Shown piece by piece: positions 8,277-17,125 of a DNA stretch of 54,608 bases. Within the stretch, counting starts at the first letter, position 1; the number at the start of each line of letters is the position of its first letter. The stretch comes from Candidatus Nomurabacteria bacterium GW2011_GWE2_34_25 (GTDB lineage: Bacteria > Patescibacteriota > Minisyncoccia > Phycocordibacterales > UBA9973): NCBI GenBank assembly GCA_000990325.1, contig LBPS01000009.1, positions 1 through 54,608 on the forward strand, read 5' to 3'. A program made the translations under genes and the position numbers. The notes beneath the pieces are model-generated. The model did not search any database and was not told the origin of the DNA. It saw nothing but the letters and a program-made list of their open reading frames with translations.

Positions 8277-9041
8277 ATGAAAAAATTACTGGCTAGTCTG
8301 TTCATTTTGGGATTCTTTTTTGCGGGCGCTAATCATGTTCATGCCTCTATCTTAAGTGAAGTGCTTTCACAAATTCAAAGTCTTGAGAATGAGGTTTCTA
8401 GATTGAAATCAGAGCTTAAGGCTACTAGTCCTTATTCTTCATATTGGACAAGAGTTGTAAATAATGAAACAAAAAATTTTAATCCAGGGGGATCCTTGCC
8501 CATAGTAGCTAACCCAATAGTAACATCCGTTACTCACTCATCAGCAATTCTTAGTGCAAATATAACATTACTAGGCAATCCTGTTTATACAGTATATGGA
8601 GTCTGTTATAGTCCAATTTCATCGATAATTCCAAGTATAACAAATGGAGCCACTTGTATAGGTATTCCTACCACGACGACTAGTCTTTCAGCTACAGGTC
8701 CATTTATGGTACCAATAATATCTTTAGTTTCCAATACTAAATATAATTATCGTGCCTATGTTGCGAATACAAATGGCATCTCATATTCTCCGTTGATAGA
8801 ATTTACAACTTTAGATTTAGTTACTAAATATATGTGCAGTGACTCAGATGGCGGAATTGCTCCTTTTACTAAAGGGGCAATATGTAGGGGAAGTTATTGT
8901 GAAGTGGATTCTTGTCGTAACGCTAACTCATTAGATGAAAAATCTTGCGACGGTGCATATTTGAAGTCTCAAAATGTTATTTGCAATTGCAATAATGGTG
9001 CGTGCACAAGAAATATCATGTCATCCTTATCTCAAATTTAA
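8277..9041 (+). CDS. Secreted paralogue with one fibronectin-like module and Cys-rich tail
   Basis: 254 aa, 18 bp after the giant protein and probably cotranscribed. Signal peptide MKKLLASLFILGFFFAG with likely cleavage after HVHA, followed by the same SILSEVLSQIQSLENEVSRLKSELK coiled coil as its neighbour, one fibronectin-like module (TSVTHSSAILSANITLLGNP to YRAYVANTNGISYSP) and a C-terminal region with about eight cysteines (residues ~185-245), suggesting disulfide bonds outside the cell. No peptidoglycan-binding domain, so it may be held by pairing of the shared coiled coil. Its 3' end overlaps the opposing gene by 15 bp. Confidence 0.7.
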   Translation: MKKLLASLFILGFFFAGANHVHASILSEVLSQIQSLENEVSRLKSELKATSPYSSYWTRVVNNETKNFNPGGSLPIVANPIVTSVTHSSAILSANITLLGNPVYTVYGVCYSPISSIIPSITNGATCIGIPTTTTSLSATGPFMVPIISLVSNTKYNYRAYVANTNGISYSPLIEFTTLDLVTKYMCSDSDGGIAPFTKGAICRGSYCEVDSCRNANSLDEKSCDGAYLKSQNVICNCNNGACTRNIMSSLSQI

Positions 9042-9734
9042 AGATTTTAAAAGTGTATCCAATTCAGTTCCTTTTATTTCTCTGTACTCTCCTTCATTTA
9101 ATTTGCCTAGCTCTACGTTCATTATACGAATACGCTTTAGATCTATGACCTTATGGTGTAGAGCCTCGCACATGCGTCTTATTTGGCGTTTCTTACCTTC
9201 TGTTAGCACTATATGAAAGGTATCCTTAGATTTAGCTGTAGTGCGCCAGACTTTGCATTTACGACTTACAAATTTATCAAAGTGGACACCACTACCCATA
9301 AGCTCTATAAATTTATCTGAGAAATTTGGTTCTACTTTCACGACATATTCTTTCTCATGTACATAAAGAGGTGATAGAAGTCTGTCTGTTACGCGTCCAT
9401 CATTTGTCATAATTATAAGTCCACGAGAATCCTTATCGAGTCTTCCAATAGGAAAGACTGGAACTTTGAATTTTGTGACTTTCAAAATGTCCTTAGTTTT
9501 AATGTCGGGATTTGTTGAAATCCCGACTGCTTTATTGTAAGCATAATAGACGTAACTTTTTTTAGGGACTTTATCGCTGACAGTCACATCACCATCTCTA
9601 TAGACTTGGTCACCCAAGACAGCCTTTCTCCCATTAATAAAAACATAACCTTTTTTGATTAATTCATCAGCTCCTTTTCTAGTCGAAAAATTATTGAGAG
9701 CCAAGTATTTATTTATTCGTATTGGATATTCCAT
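9027..9734 (-). CDS. Pseudouridine synthase, RsuA/RluB/E/F family
   Basis: Isomerises a specific uridine in rRNA. An N-terminal S4 RNA-binding domain (RINKYLALNNFSTRKGADELIKKGYVFING) precedes the catalytic domain with GRLDKDSRGLIIMTNDG holding the catalytic Asp, and the family ending LTEGKKRQIRRMCEALHHKVIDLKRIRI. 235 aa is a normal length. Whether the target is 16S or 23S rRNA cannot be decided. The start overlaps the end of the upstream MFS gene by 26 bp, suggesting translational coupling; the 3' end overlaps the convergent secreted protein. Confidence 0.9.
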   Translation of the reverse strand: MEYPIRINKYLALNNFSTRKGADELIKKGYVFINGRKAVLGDQVYRDGDVTVSDKVPKKSYVYYAYNKAVGISTNPDIKTKDILKVTKFKVPVFPIGRLDKDSRGLIIMTNDGRVTDRLLSPLYVHEKEYVVKVEPNFSDKFIELMGSGVHFDKFVSRKCKVWRTTAKSKDTFHIVLTEGKKRQIRRMCEALHHKVIDLKRIRIMNVELGKLNEGEYREIKGTELDTLLKSLNLR

Positions 9735-10887
9735 GATTATGTTTTAACTTCGGTATATAGTATAGCCCAGTTAGTAATATGATACCAAGAATAATGAAAA
9801 GATACTTAAATGGCAAAACTAGGAAAACCAATGTGGCTATCATCGGAGCGATTATGTAGGCGACAGGGTTCATATCCCGGAAGATTCCCAATAGATAAGC
9901 ATCTTCTTCTTTTATGTGGGTAAAGAAATAAGTTTCAGATGTTGTTTCGATAATACTTGCCCCAACACGAGTTATAAATAAAATTAATGCCCAAATGGCG
10001 ATGCTCTTAGTTGTTATAAAAGCAATAGAAAGTGTTGAAATAATTATAATTAAGAAACCAATATACAAGAGGGTCCTTTTCTGTACATGATATTTATCGA
10101 TAAGAATACCAACTGGTAAGCCTAAAATTATAAAAGGAGTAAGCATGATCGTGAATATTATTCCTATTTGAGTCCAATTAAAATTTAAATGATTATAAAG
10201 ATATATCGGAGTATAGACAACCATCCATGCAAAGAAAAATTGCAGGATAAAATTAATTACTGTTATGGCTAGTATATTATGGTTTGTTTTTAGATATTTA
10301 TAAGTTTCTAAGAATGGAGTTTTCTTGTATATTTTATCTTTGAAAGTTTTAACTGAAAAGAGTAATCCAATAGTCATTGCCATAGCCATAAAGAAAGCAA
10401 GGGTAAATATTGCCTTATATCCACCTTCTTTCGTAATTAAAAACACAGCAATAAGAGGGGAGGCCATCCATGCGATATTTATAATAGTAAGATAAAGTCC
10501 TCTCGTTTTTCCTATGGTTAATGGATCACTAAAATGTTCAATAAATATATCAATACAGAAGAATACTAGAGTGTTTGTCGTGGTGAACAATACAAAAGAA
10601 GTCCCTATAATGTAAGGGTTACTACTGGTTATAAGTCCTAAAAGAGCAATAATATTTATCAAAAGAAACACGATGGTTGATTTTTTATTTCCAAAATTTT
10701 TTAAAATACTCGAGCTTTTTGTTAAGAGGATAAGAGTAATGAGCGATGCTATCGTATACAAAATTCCTATGAAGCTTTCCTTCATAATTCCAGTTAAGAA
10801 AATAGAACTGATGTAGGCAGAAATTGAAATATGCAAAGTAAATATAAATGACAAAGCATACATTCTTTTTAATTTAGGTGATTTCAT
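9709..10887 (-). CDS. Major facilitator superfamily transporter
   Basis: 392 aa with about twelve hydrophobic segments in two halves separated by a charged loop (KTFKDKIYKKTPFLETYKYLK). A loop with GLPVGILIDKYHVQKR matches the MFS motif A position between membrane helices. Substrate cannot be inferred. It lies 7 bp downstream of RNase J and overlaps the pseudouridine synthase, so the three are probably one minus-strand transcript. Confidence 0.8.
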   Translation of the reverse strand: MKSPKLKRMYALSFIFTLHISISAYISSIFLTGIMKESFIGILYTIASLITLILLTKSSSILKNFGNKKSTIVFLLINIIALLGLITSSNPYIIGTSFVLFTTTNTLVFFCIDIFIEHFSDPLTIGKTRGLYLTIINIAWMASPLIAVFLITKEGGYKAIFTLAFFMAMAMTIGLLFSVKTFKDKIYKKTPFLETYKYLKTNHNILAITVINFILQFFFAWMVVYTPIYLYNHLNFNWTQIGIIFTIMLTPFIILGLPVGILIDKYHVQKRTLLYIGFLIIIISTLSIAFITTKSIAIWALILFITRVGASIIETTSETYFFTHIKEEDAYLLGIFRDMNPVAYIIAPMIATLVFLVLPFKYLFIILGIILLTGLYYIPKLKHNHGISNTNK

Positions 10888-10894
10888 GTATATT

Positions 10895-12880
10895 TTAAAT
10901 ACTTAATAATACTGGTATAACAAGTGGTCTTTTTGCAGTCTTTTGGAATAAAAACTTAGATATATTGTCTCCTAAGTTTGTTTTAATATTGTCAAAATTG
11001 ACTGGATTCATCCCAGCTGTTCCATCTTCAATAGTTTTCTTTATTATTATTCTAACCTGATGAAGCAATTCTTGATTCTCTTTTAGATAGATGAATCCTC
11101 TAGAGATTATATCTGGTGATTTACGAAGCTTACCAGTGTTAGAATCAATTGTTGCAATAAGAACGAACATGCCGTCTTGGGCAAGCATCACCCTGTCTCT
11201 TATAACTACATCTTGTTCGTCCCCGATAGAGAAGCCATCAACCATCATTGCCCCGGATGGAGCCTTCTCTTTACGTAGAATCATTTTAGATCCATTGTCC
11301 ACTATCTCTATAATAGAGCCATTATCTGGAACTATGATGTTTTCTTCTGACATTCCGATAGACATGGCAACTTCTTTGTGTTTAACAAGCATTGAATGCC
11401 ATCCATGAATAGGGATAAAGAACTTGGGATGCGTCTTCTTGTGTAGCCATTTTATATCTTCTTGATTTCCGTGACCTGTAGCGTGAATTGTATCTTCACT
11501 TGTTCTATAACTTATAATTCTTATGCCGTGACGGGTTAGATTGTCTTTTAGATGTTGAACGGCGATTTCATTACCGGGGACTATGGACGATGATAAGATG
11601 ATAGTATCTCCGGGACGAATAGTGAACTTCTTGTGAGTTTTATTGGCAGCACGATTTAAGGCGGCGAATTCTTCCCCTTGAGCACCAGTCATCATTATAA
11701 GTATTTTATTTGGAGGGTAATTATCTACGTCTTCTATGGGGATAATTGTTCCTTTCTTGGGTGTGAAGATTCCAGCAGTTTCACATACTTCCATGTTTGT
11801 CTTTAGTGATCTTCCATCGAGGACAACTTTTTTACCCAGGGATTCAGCTATCTCTACAATCTTCATTAGACGAGTAATAGAAGAAGCGAAAGCAGATATG
11901 ATTATTCTACCGGTTCCTTGTCGAATTAATTTACCCAATCCCTCATGAACCCAAGCTTCTGGAATAGAAAATCCCTCGTTTTCAATATTGGTCGAATCAG
12001 TCAAAAGTAAAAGAACTTTTTCTTTGTCAAAAAAGGCGTATTCCTTTTCCTCTTCATCGGAGACCACACCGTTTATTTGATCAAGTTTAAAGTCTCCTGG
12101 GGTGACGATTGAACCATAAGGAGTTTCAATGACAATTCCCATTGAATCAGGCATTGTGTGGGTTACACCAAAGAAACGGATACGTAATTTCCCAGCATAA
12201 ATCACAGAATCTTTCTCAACGATGTGTGCATTTAAAGGAGGTAGGTGAGAGAATTCTTCCTGACGTTTCTTCATAACTAAAATAGAAAGATTTCGAGAGT
12301 AGAGTGGAGGATTGCCAATACGACTCATAACAAGCGGAATTCCACCAATATGGTCCAAGTGACCATGGGTGACGAGCATCGCTCTTATCTTATCCTTACG
12401 TTCTTCCAAATATGTTGTATTTGGAATGATATAATCAATTCCAGGAGTATCTTCTGTTTTAAATTGCATGCCAGCATCAATGACGATAATATCATCACCG
12501 ATTTCTATAGCAGTCATGTTCTTGCCTATTTCTTCAGCTCCACCTAGAGGAATTATACGAATAGTCCCAGGAGCTGGTGGAGGAATCAGAATCATTTTGT
12601 TTTTCCTAACGACGACGGCATTTTCTTTGGGTGGAACAGGTGTTCCAGCACGAGGTCTTCGTCCTCCTTTGCTATTACCATACTGGTAACTCCCACGACT
12701 CATAGGTTTATTATTTTTAGGATTTACTTGTGTTTGTTGTGGAAGAGTAGATATCTTAGCCACGGTTCCATTTTTGGGAATCCCTGGTTTATGTATTACT
12801 CTAATGTTGTTTGTTTTTCGAAACGCGAAATTATTATTTCTATTAGCACCACTCTGTGGCGTCTTTGTTTTATTGTCCAT
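10895..12880 (-). CDS. rnj: Ribonuclease J
   Basis: Metallo-beta-lactamase/beta-CASP nuclease with endo- and 5'-3' exonuclease action, central to mRNA decay in bacteria without RNase E. Seen: a ~100-residue disordered, basic N-terminal extension rich in Asn/Gly/Arg, then IRIIPLGGAEEIGKNM, the metal motif THGHLDHIGG, a downstream HTMPDS and TPGDFK, beta-CASP motifs (TDSTN, SAFASSITR, MTGAQGEE), HATGHGNQEDI and the final IPIHGWHSML. A TAATAT box ends 6 nt before the ATG, consistent with a leaderless transcript. Confidence 0.95.
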   Translation of the reverse strand: MDNKTKTPQSGANRNNNFAFRKTNNIRVIHKPGIPKNGTVAKISTLPQQTQVNPKNNKPMSRGSYQYGNSKGGRRPRAGTPVPPKENAVVVRKNKMILIPPPAPGTIRIIPLGGAEEIGKNMTAIEIGDDIIVIDAGMQFKTEDTPGIDYIIPNTTYLEERKDKIRAMLVTHGHLDHIGGIPLVMSRIGNPPLYSRNLSILVMKKRQEEFSHLPPLNAHIVEKDSVIYAGKLRIRFFGVTHTMPDSMGIVIETPYGSIVTPGDFKLDQINGVVSDEEEKEYAFFDKEKVLLLLTDSTNIENEGFSIPEAWVHEGLGKLIRQGTGRIIISAFASSITRLMKIVEIAESLGKKVVLDGRSLKTNMEVCETAGIFTPKKGTIIPIEDVDNYPPNKILIMMTGAQGEEFAALNRAANKTHKKFTIRPGDTIILSSSIVPGNEIAVQHLKDNLTRHGIRIISYRTSEDTIHATGHGNQEDIKWLHKKTHPKFFIPIHGWHSMLVKHKEVAMSIGMSEENIIVPDNGSIIEIVDNGSKMILRKEKAPSGAMMVDGFSIGDEQDVVIRDRVMLAQDGMFVLIATIDSNTGKLRKSPDIISRGFIYLKENQELLHQVRIIIKKTIEDGTAGMNPVNFDNIKTNLGDNISKFLFQKTAKRPLVIPVLLSI

Positions 12881-12908
12881 ATTTTTATATTAGTTTTTAA
12901 TGTTTTTA

Positions 12909-14705
12909 TTATTTGGTAAAGATTTTCCAGACGTGATCAGTATTTGCATACCAAGTATAAACAGATGCAAATCTATCCGAAGGATTTATTAATGTATTTA
13001 TATTTATATTATTTAGGTTTTTTGTAGTCGCATACAAGTATTTTGGAGAATATATTAATAAAGCAGGCAGGTCTTTATTAAATTCTTCAATAAAAATTTT
13101 ATACTTAGTTATTCTATCTTCAGTTGCAATTGTTTTTTGGGCATCTTCTAGTATTTTGTCTACTTTAGAATTACTATACATAGAGATATTTAGCCCTGGG
13201 TCTTTCTTTTGTGACGAATGCCAGAATAAAAATAGATCGGATTCATGATTGATTCTTTGACCAAAGAAGAGTGCTTCATATTCACGATTTTGGATAATTT
13301 TATTTAAGGGTCCTATTTCATAAACTTTCTCTGTATTGACGCGTACACCAATTGCCTTTAATTGATTTTTAATTATTTCAGTAGATTGCTTAAATTCTGG
13401 TGTATCTAGAGTGGTTAACGAAAATTCAAGTGTAACTAATTGACCGTTGTTAACTTTAACTTTTTCAGTTATTGTTTTTTTACCTACTTTTTTAGTTTTG
13501 TCTATCGTCGTTATTCCTCCTTTGGTACGGAATCCATCATCTCCTAGGATCCATCCACTCTTGTTTAGAAGTTCATTTGCCTTGTTTATAGAATCAGAAT
13601 CTATATTAATTGCTCCATCATTTTTCAGAATAGTTTCTGGAATTGGATTTTCTGCTATTGTCCCATACCCATATAGAACCTGTTCGATAATTTCTTTTCT
13701 ATTTAATGCATAGTTAAAAGCCATTACAACGTTTGGGTCAGTAAATATTTTGTTATTCGTACTGTTGTAAAATAATCCAAATATTCTTGGGGTAGAAGTT
13801 GTGTATATAACATGAGAATTTTTATCTAGAGCGATTGCATTTATAGGACTTATTCCACCCGCTTGGTCTATTGATCCATTAGATATAGCCTCTATTAAAT
13901 CCTTCTCATTTGAGAAAGATTTAATATGGAGTGTTTTAATATTGGGAACATCAAGGGCAAAATCTGAAAAACTTTTTAATATATATTCTTCAGGAATTCC
14001 ATCTTTATTTTTTATTACGGATTTAATTTTGTAAGGTCCTGAGCCGATAGCTTTAATATTAAAAGGGGAGATACTAAATTGAGATTCTTTCTCTTTCCAT
14101 ATATGCATTGGTAATATTCCTATGGTCATATTGTCTAGAAAAGATATGTAGGTTTTATTTAAAGTAAATATTACAGTTCTATCATCTTTTTTTTCTACTG
14201 TTACCCCATTCCATCCTGTGCGGGGACTTTTAATAGTAGGGTCTTTTATTTTATCAATAGTGAAAACTACATCATCTGCTGTTACTGGTTTTCCGTCGTG
14301 AAAACGAGCGTCTTTCTTTATTATGAATGTATAAGTAAGTCCATCAGGGGAGATTGTATAAGATTCTGCTAGGTCGAGTATATATGTTCCATCAGGAGAT
14401 CTCCTTACAAGTCCGCTATAAACGAGAGATACTAAATCTTTATCTGCATCAGATAGAGCAAGTACTGGGTTCACTAGTGTGGGCATACCGATAATCCCTT
14501 CTGTGATAGACCCACCCTTCATGGGCACATCAACCAGAAATTTATTGTTTAAATTATTCAAAATAATAAGCATAGAAACAAAAGCCACAATCAGAGCAAC
14601 TGTAAAAATATAAAATTCTTTTTTAGAGAATGATACTAGTGCATCTCTAAGGTTTTGTTTTTTGGGAATTCGAAATTCTTTTATAAATGAAAGAAATTTA
14701 TGCAT
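12909..14705 (-). CDS. Family-5 extracellular solute-binding protein (oligopeptide type), membrane-anchored
   Basis: 598 aa. A single N-terminal membrane segment (~residues 31-50: FYIFTVALIVAFVSMLIIL) replaces the usual lipobox. Mature domain matches the SBP_bac_5 (OppA/DppA) family: SLVYSGLVRRSPDGTY, LAESYTISPDGLTYTFIIKKDARFHDGKPVTADDVVFTIDKI, and FNYALNRKEIIEQVLYG. Such proteins deliver peptides to ABC permeases; no permease or ATPase of that system is nearby, so it may work with a distant transporter or as a stand-alone receptor or chaperone. Divergently flanked by RNase J and secG on the same strand. Confidence 0.88.
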   Translation of the reverse strand: MHKFLSFIKEFRIPKKQNLRDALVSFSKKEFYIFTVALIVAFVSMLIILNNLNNKFLVDVPMKGGSITEGIIGMPTLVNPVLALSDADKDLVSLVYSGLVRRSPDGTYILDLAESYTISPDGLTYTFIIKKDARFHDGKPVTADDVVFTIDKIKDPTIKSPRTGWNGVTVEKKDDRTVIFTLNKTYISFLDNMTIGILPMHIWKEKESQFSISPFNIKAIGSGPYKIKSVIKNKDGIPEEYILKSFSDFALDVPNIKTLHIKSFSNEKDLIEAISNGSIDQAGGISPINAIALDKNSHVIYTTSTPRIFGLFYNSTNNKIFTDPNVVMAFNYALNRKEIIEQVLYGYGTIAENPIPETILKNDGAINIDSDSINKANELLNKSGWILGDDGFRTKGGITTIDKTKKVGKKTITEKVKVNNGQLVTLEFSLTTLDTPEFKQSTEIIKNQLKAIGVRVNTEKVYEIGPLNKIIQNREYEALFFGQRINHESDLFLFWHSSQKKDPGLNISMYSNSKVDKILEDAQKTIATEDRITKYKIFIEEFNKDLPALLIYSPKYLYATTKNLNNININTLINPSDRFASVYTWYANTDHVWKIFTK

Positions 14706-14756
14706 AATGCACTCTTTGAGAGTTAAATTGTTAGTTGTTATATTATGTAGAAAATA

Positions 14757-14990
14757 CTACTTAATGAATATTGCTACAAGAGATGAAGCTGTCAGTAGAA
14801 TAGCAACAATAATAGTAAAAATGAAAAGAAACTTTTCAAATCCACGACGTGTATGGTAAAGGCCCCCCGAATCTCCTCCTCCAAGTATTCCTCCTACTCC
14901 CGCATCAGAATGTTGTAGTAGGATAGCGGCAATAAGGATAATAGATAGTATTATTTGTATATAAGGCAATATATTAGCAATAATCGTCAT
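14757..14990 (-). CDS. secG: Protein translocase subunit SecG
   Basis: 77-aa SecYEG accessory subunit: two membrane helices (IQIILSIILIAAILLQ and FLFIFTIIVAILLTASSLVAIF) flank the diagnostic cytosolic loop HSDAGVGGILGGGDSGGLYHTRRGFEKFLF. SecG supports protein export through the SecYEG channel, relevant to the secreted proteins in this window. Confidence 0.93.
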   Translation of the reverse strand: MTIIANILPYIQIILSIILIAAILLQHSDAGVGGILGGGDSGGLYHTRRGFEKFLFIFTIIVAILLTASSLVAIFIK

Positions 14991-15035
14991 AAGTTACATG
15001 GTACTATATTTTACTTAATTTTGCAAGAAAATATA

Positions 15036-15905
15036 CTAATCATTGGGTTCAACGTGTATAAGAATATTGGAAATTTCGGGTATTTCTGTTTGGAGTTGGT
15101 CTTTAAGTTTATGAGAGATAGCATGTCCTTCTTTGACAGAAATTTCTCCTTTGACTTTTATATGCAGGTCTATGTAGTATTTCATCCCAGCTTTTCTTGC
15201 GAAACATTTTTCTGTTCCTAATACACCATTTACTCTAATAGAACATTCTCGTATTTTATCTATAATTTCTTTATTTATATGTTCGTCCATTACTTCACTT
15301 AGAGCAGGCCTAAAGATTAAGTAACAATTATAAAGAATGAAGCCTGCTGCGAAAAGAGCAGCCCAGTCGTCGGCAGATTCAAAACCTTTACCAAAAATCA
15401 AAGCAATAGTAATACCTATAAAAGCGGCCACAGAGGTTATAGCGTCACTTCTGTGGTGCCATGCATCAGCTTTTAGCGATGAGCTTTTCGTTTCTATACT
15501 CTTTTTTATAACTAATCTATATGAGATTTCTTTCCAAATAATTATTCCCGCTAGAACGAAAAGAGTATATAAGCGAGGCAATTCATGTGGAGTCCCGATA
15601 TTTATAATAGCCTGACGAGCAATAATACTTGCAGAAATTACTAAGAATCCTACAATAGCAAAAGTTACAAGAGGCTCGATACGACCGTGTCCGTATGGAT
15701 GGTTTTCATCTGCTGGTTTATTTGAGTATTTAATTCCAATTAAAACTAAGGTAGAAGAAAATATATCGGTAGTTGATTCGATGGCATCTGCGATGAGAGC
15801 GTATGAATTACCAAAATATCCCGCGACCCATTTAATGATAGAAAGTATGGTATTACTTATAATACTGAAGTATGCTGTTTTTGTGGCGGTACGCTCGAGA
15901 GACAT
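15036..15905 (-). CDS. Cation diffusion facilitator family transporter
   Basis: 289 aa, six membrane helices followed by a cytosolic C-terminal domain. Metal-site residues are visible in helix II (LIADAIESTTD) and helix V (DAWHHRSDAITS), and the HPYGHGRIEPL loop is the CDF signature. CDF proteins export Zn, Mn, Co, Fe or related divalent ions by proton antiport; DxxxD in helix II and HxxxD in helix V do not settle the metal. TAAACT ends 6 nt before the ATG, consistent with leaderless expression. Confidence 0.92.
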   Translation of the reverse strand: MSLERTATKTAYFSIISNTILSIIKWVAGYFGNSYALIADAIESTTDIFSSTLVLIGIKYSNKPADENHPYGHGRIEPLVTFAIVGFLVISASIIARQAIINIGTPHELPRLYTLFVLAGIIIWKEISYRLVIKKSIETKSSSLKADAWHHRSDAITSVAAFIGITIALIFGKGFESADDWAALFAAGFILYNCYLIFRPALSEVMDEHINKEIIDKIRECSIRVNGVLGTEKCFARKAGMKYYIDLHIKVKGEISVKEGHAISHKLKDQLQTEIPEISNILIHVEPND

Positions 15906-16012
15906 AAGGGTAGTTTAGCATGAAAAAATTGAGAGAGGAAATTATATAATAGAGGAATAAAATTAAAAGTAGTACTAGTAATTTATATCTTTTTTTGCTA
16001 GTATGTTTTTAT

Positions 16013-16097
16013 GCCCAGGTGGCGGAATTGGTATACGCGCTAGTCTTAGGAACTAGTGGAGCAATCCTTGGAGGTTCAAGTCCTCTTCTGGGCACCA
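16013..16097 (+). tRNA. tRNA-Leu (UAG)
   Basis: Acceptor GCCCAGG pairs with TCTGGGC; the D-arm contains GGTATACGCGC; anticodon stem CTAGT/ACTAG closes the loop CTTAGGA (anticodon TAG). A class II variable arm precedes the TTCAAGT T-loop. Discriminator A followed by encoded CCA, the only tRNA here with genomic CCA. The CCA is also the first base pairs of the terminator stem. Confidence 0.96.
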
Positions 16098-16135
16098 TAT
16101 TAAAAAACACTATTTTATAGTGTTTTTTAATATGG
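16095..16135. terminator. 18-bp perfect hairpin overlapping the tRNA-Leu 3' end
   Basis: Left arm 16095-16112, loop TTTTA, right arm 16118-16135, no mismatches. Begins inside the tRNA CCA, so transcripts ending here must be trimmed through the stem to expose the tRNA end. Confidence 0.85.
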
Positions 16136-16195
16136 TATGGCTATTGACTTAAAATTAAGATTCAGTTTTAATAGAGGAAACTAATAAAATAAAAA

Positions 16196-16849
16196 ATGGA
16201 AACAACACGAACTTTTTCGTCCTTATCAGAGCTAGGAGAGGAAACTCTCCGTTCTGGTGATTTACTTTTATTTCCAGGGTATAAATATCTTGTAGCCCCA
16301 AGTTCTTTACTAAATGAGGTAAAAGATGGTGATCATGACGCTATCTTTATATTTCTTAAAATAGAAGACAAGTATAAATTTTGTGAAGACATCTACGGGT
16401 ATCCTTCTTGCGAACAATGCCAAATGACTGGTCAATTTCCTCCCTCACAGGAACATGACTATGAGTCTTTAACCAAATTGGCTAAAGAATTTTGGATTTT
16501 GTTTCAAAAAAGGAAAAAAGTTTTCCGTAGCTCCAAAGATTTTAAGAATAGAGAAGTCGTCAAACTTAACGACGAGTTTATCATTGATGGAATGGAATAT
16601 GTAGTTTGGTCAAACACGTTATTTAGGAAATATGCGAAAGATCCAAACAAAATTTTTAAAACTCTTTTAATCTGGAATGGTAAAGAATATTGCGATAAGC
16701 GATATAAGTATTCTATGCCTTCTACTCTAGGTTTTCCTAATTATAAAGAACATGATTATATCGCTGCAACGTCAGTTATAATATCATTTATGAGAAGGTG
16801 GGAAAGATGGAGTTTTTTCTTTAAATTTGTAAATAAGTACCTTCGTTAA
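16196..16849 (+). CDS. Unknown protein made of two repeats
   Basis: 217 aa, cytosolic, family not recognised. The two halves resemble each other: residues ~45-105 (IFIFLKIEDKYKFCEDIYGY ... FPPSQEHDYESLTKLAKEFW) and ~155-210 (TLLIWNGKEYCDKRYKYSM ... FPNYKEHDYIAATSVIISFM). Each half has a Lys-rich strand, one Cys, aromatic residues and an FP-x4-EHDY motif followed by a helix. This suggests an ancient tandem duplication and perhaps a two-site binding protein. It stands alone between two terminators. Confidence 0.6.
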   Translation: METTRTFSSLSELGEETLRSGDLLLFPGYKYLVAPSSLLNEVKDGDHDAIFIFLKIEDKYKFCEDIYGYPSCEQCQMTGQFPPSQEHDYESLTKLAKEFWILFQKRKKVFRSSKDFKNREVVKLNDEFIIDGMEYVVWSNTLFRKYAKDPNKIFKTLLIWNGKEYCDKRYKYSMPSTLGFPNYKEHDYIAATSVIISFMRRWERWSFFFKFVNKYLR

Positions 16850-16868
16850 TGTCGTTAATAATGTACAA

Positions 16869-16907
16869 GAAGCAAAAATCTAAATCTTGATTTTTGCTTC
16901 TTTTTTT
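16869..16907 (+). terminator. Intrinsic terminator
   Basis: 12-bp perfect stem (GAAGCAAAAATC / GATTTTTGCTTC) with an 8-nt loop and seven T, after the 217-aa gene and abutting the 3' end of tRNA-Cys. Confidence 0.9.
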
Positions 16908-16908
16908 G

Positions 16909-16980
16909 AGGCCTGGGGCGGAATTGAACCGCCGCATAGAGATTTTGCAGATCTCTGCCTTACCACTTGGCTACCAGGCC
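16909..16980 (-). tRNA. tRNA-Cys (GCA)
   Basis: On the minus strand, acceptor GGCCTGG/CCAGGCC, anticodon stem GAGAT/ATCTC, loop CTGCAAA (anticodon GCA), T-loop TTCAATT. Discriminator is U, the identity base of tRNA-Cys. No CCA encoded; the trailer begins CAA. Confidence 0.96.
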
Positions 16981-16995
16981 GATATTTAAATCGGA

Positions 16996-17098
16996 GTTGA
17001 ATAATCTTTGAGAAGGGGCCGGCGGAGGTCGACGGACCGAGCAATGAGCAAATTTTCAGCAGAAAATTATGCGGACCCTTCGAGAAGAGTTATTCAAC
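16996..17098 (+). repeat. Structured repeat element, copy 1 (AGCA-loop hairpin)
   Basis: Closed by GTTGAATAA (16996-17004) / TTATTCAAC (17090-17098). Inside are H1, GGTC-GACG-GACC (17027-17038), and H2, GCA-AATTTTC-AGCA-GAAAATT with one bulged A before TGC (17048-17072). The same plan with compensatory changes recurs at 53764-53823. Lies between tRNA-Cys and rbfA; GC-rich against the AT-rich background. Orientation of any RNA is unknown. Confidence 0.65.
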
Positions 17099-17125
17099 GT
17101 AGATTCTCTTCTCAATTCTCTTATC

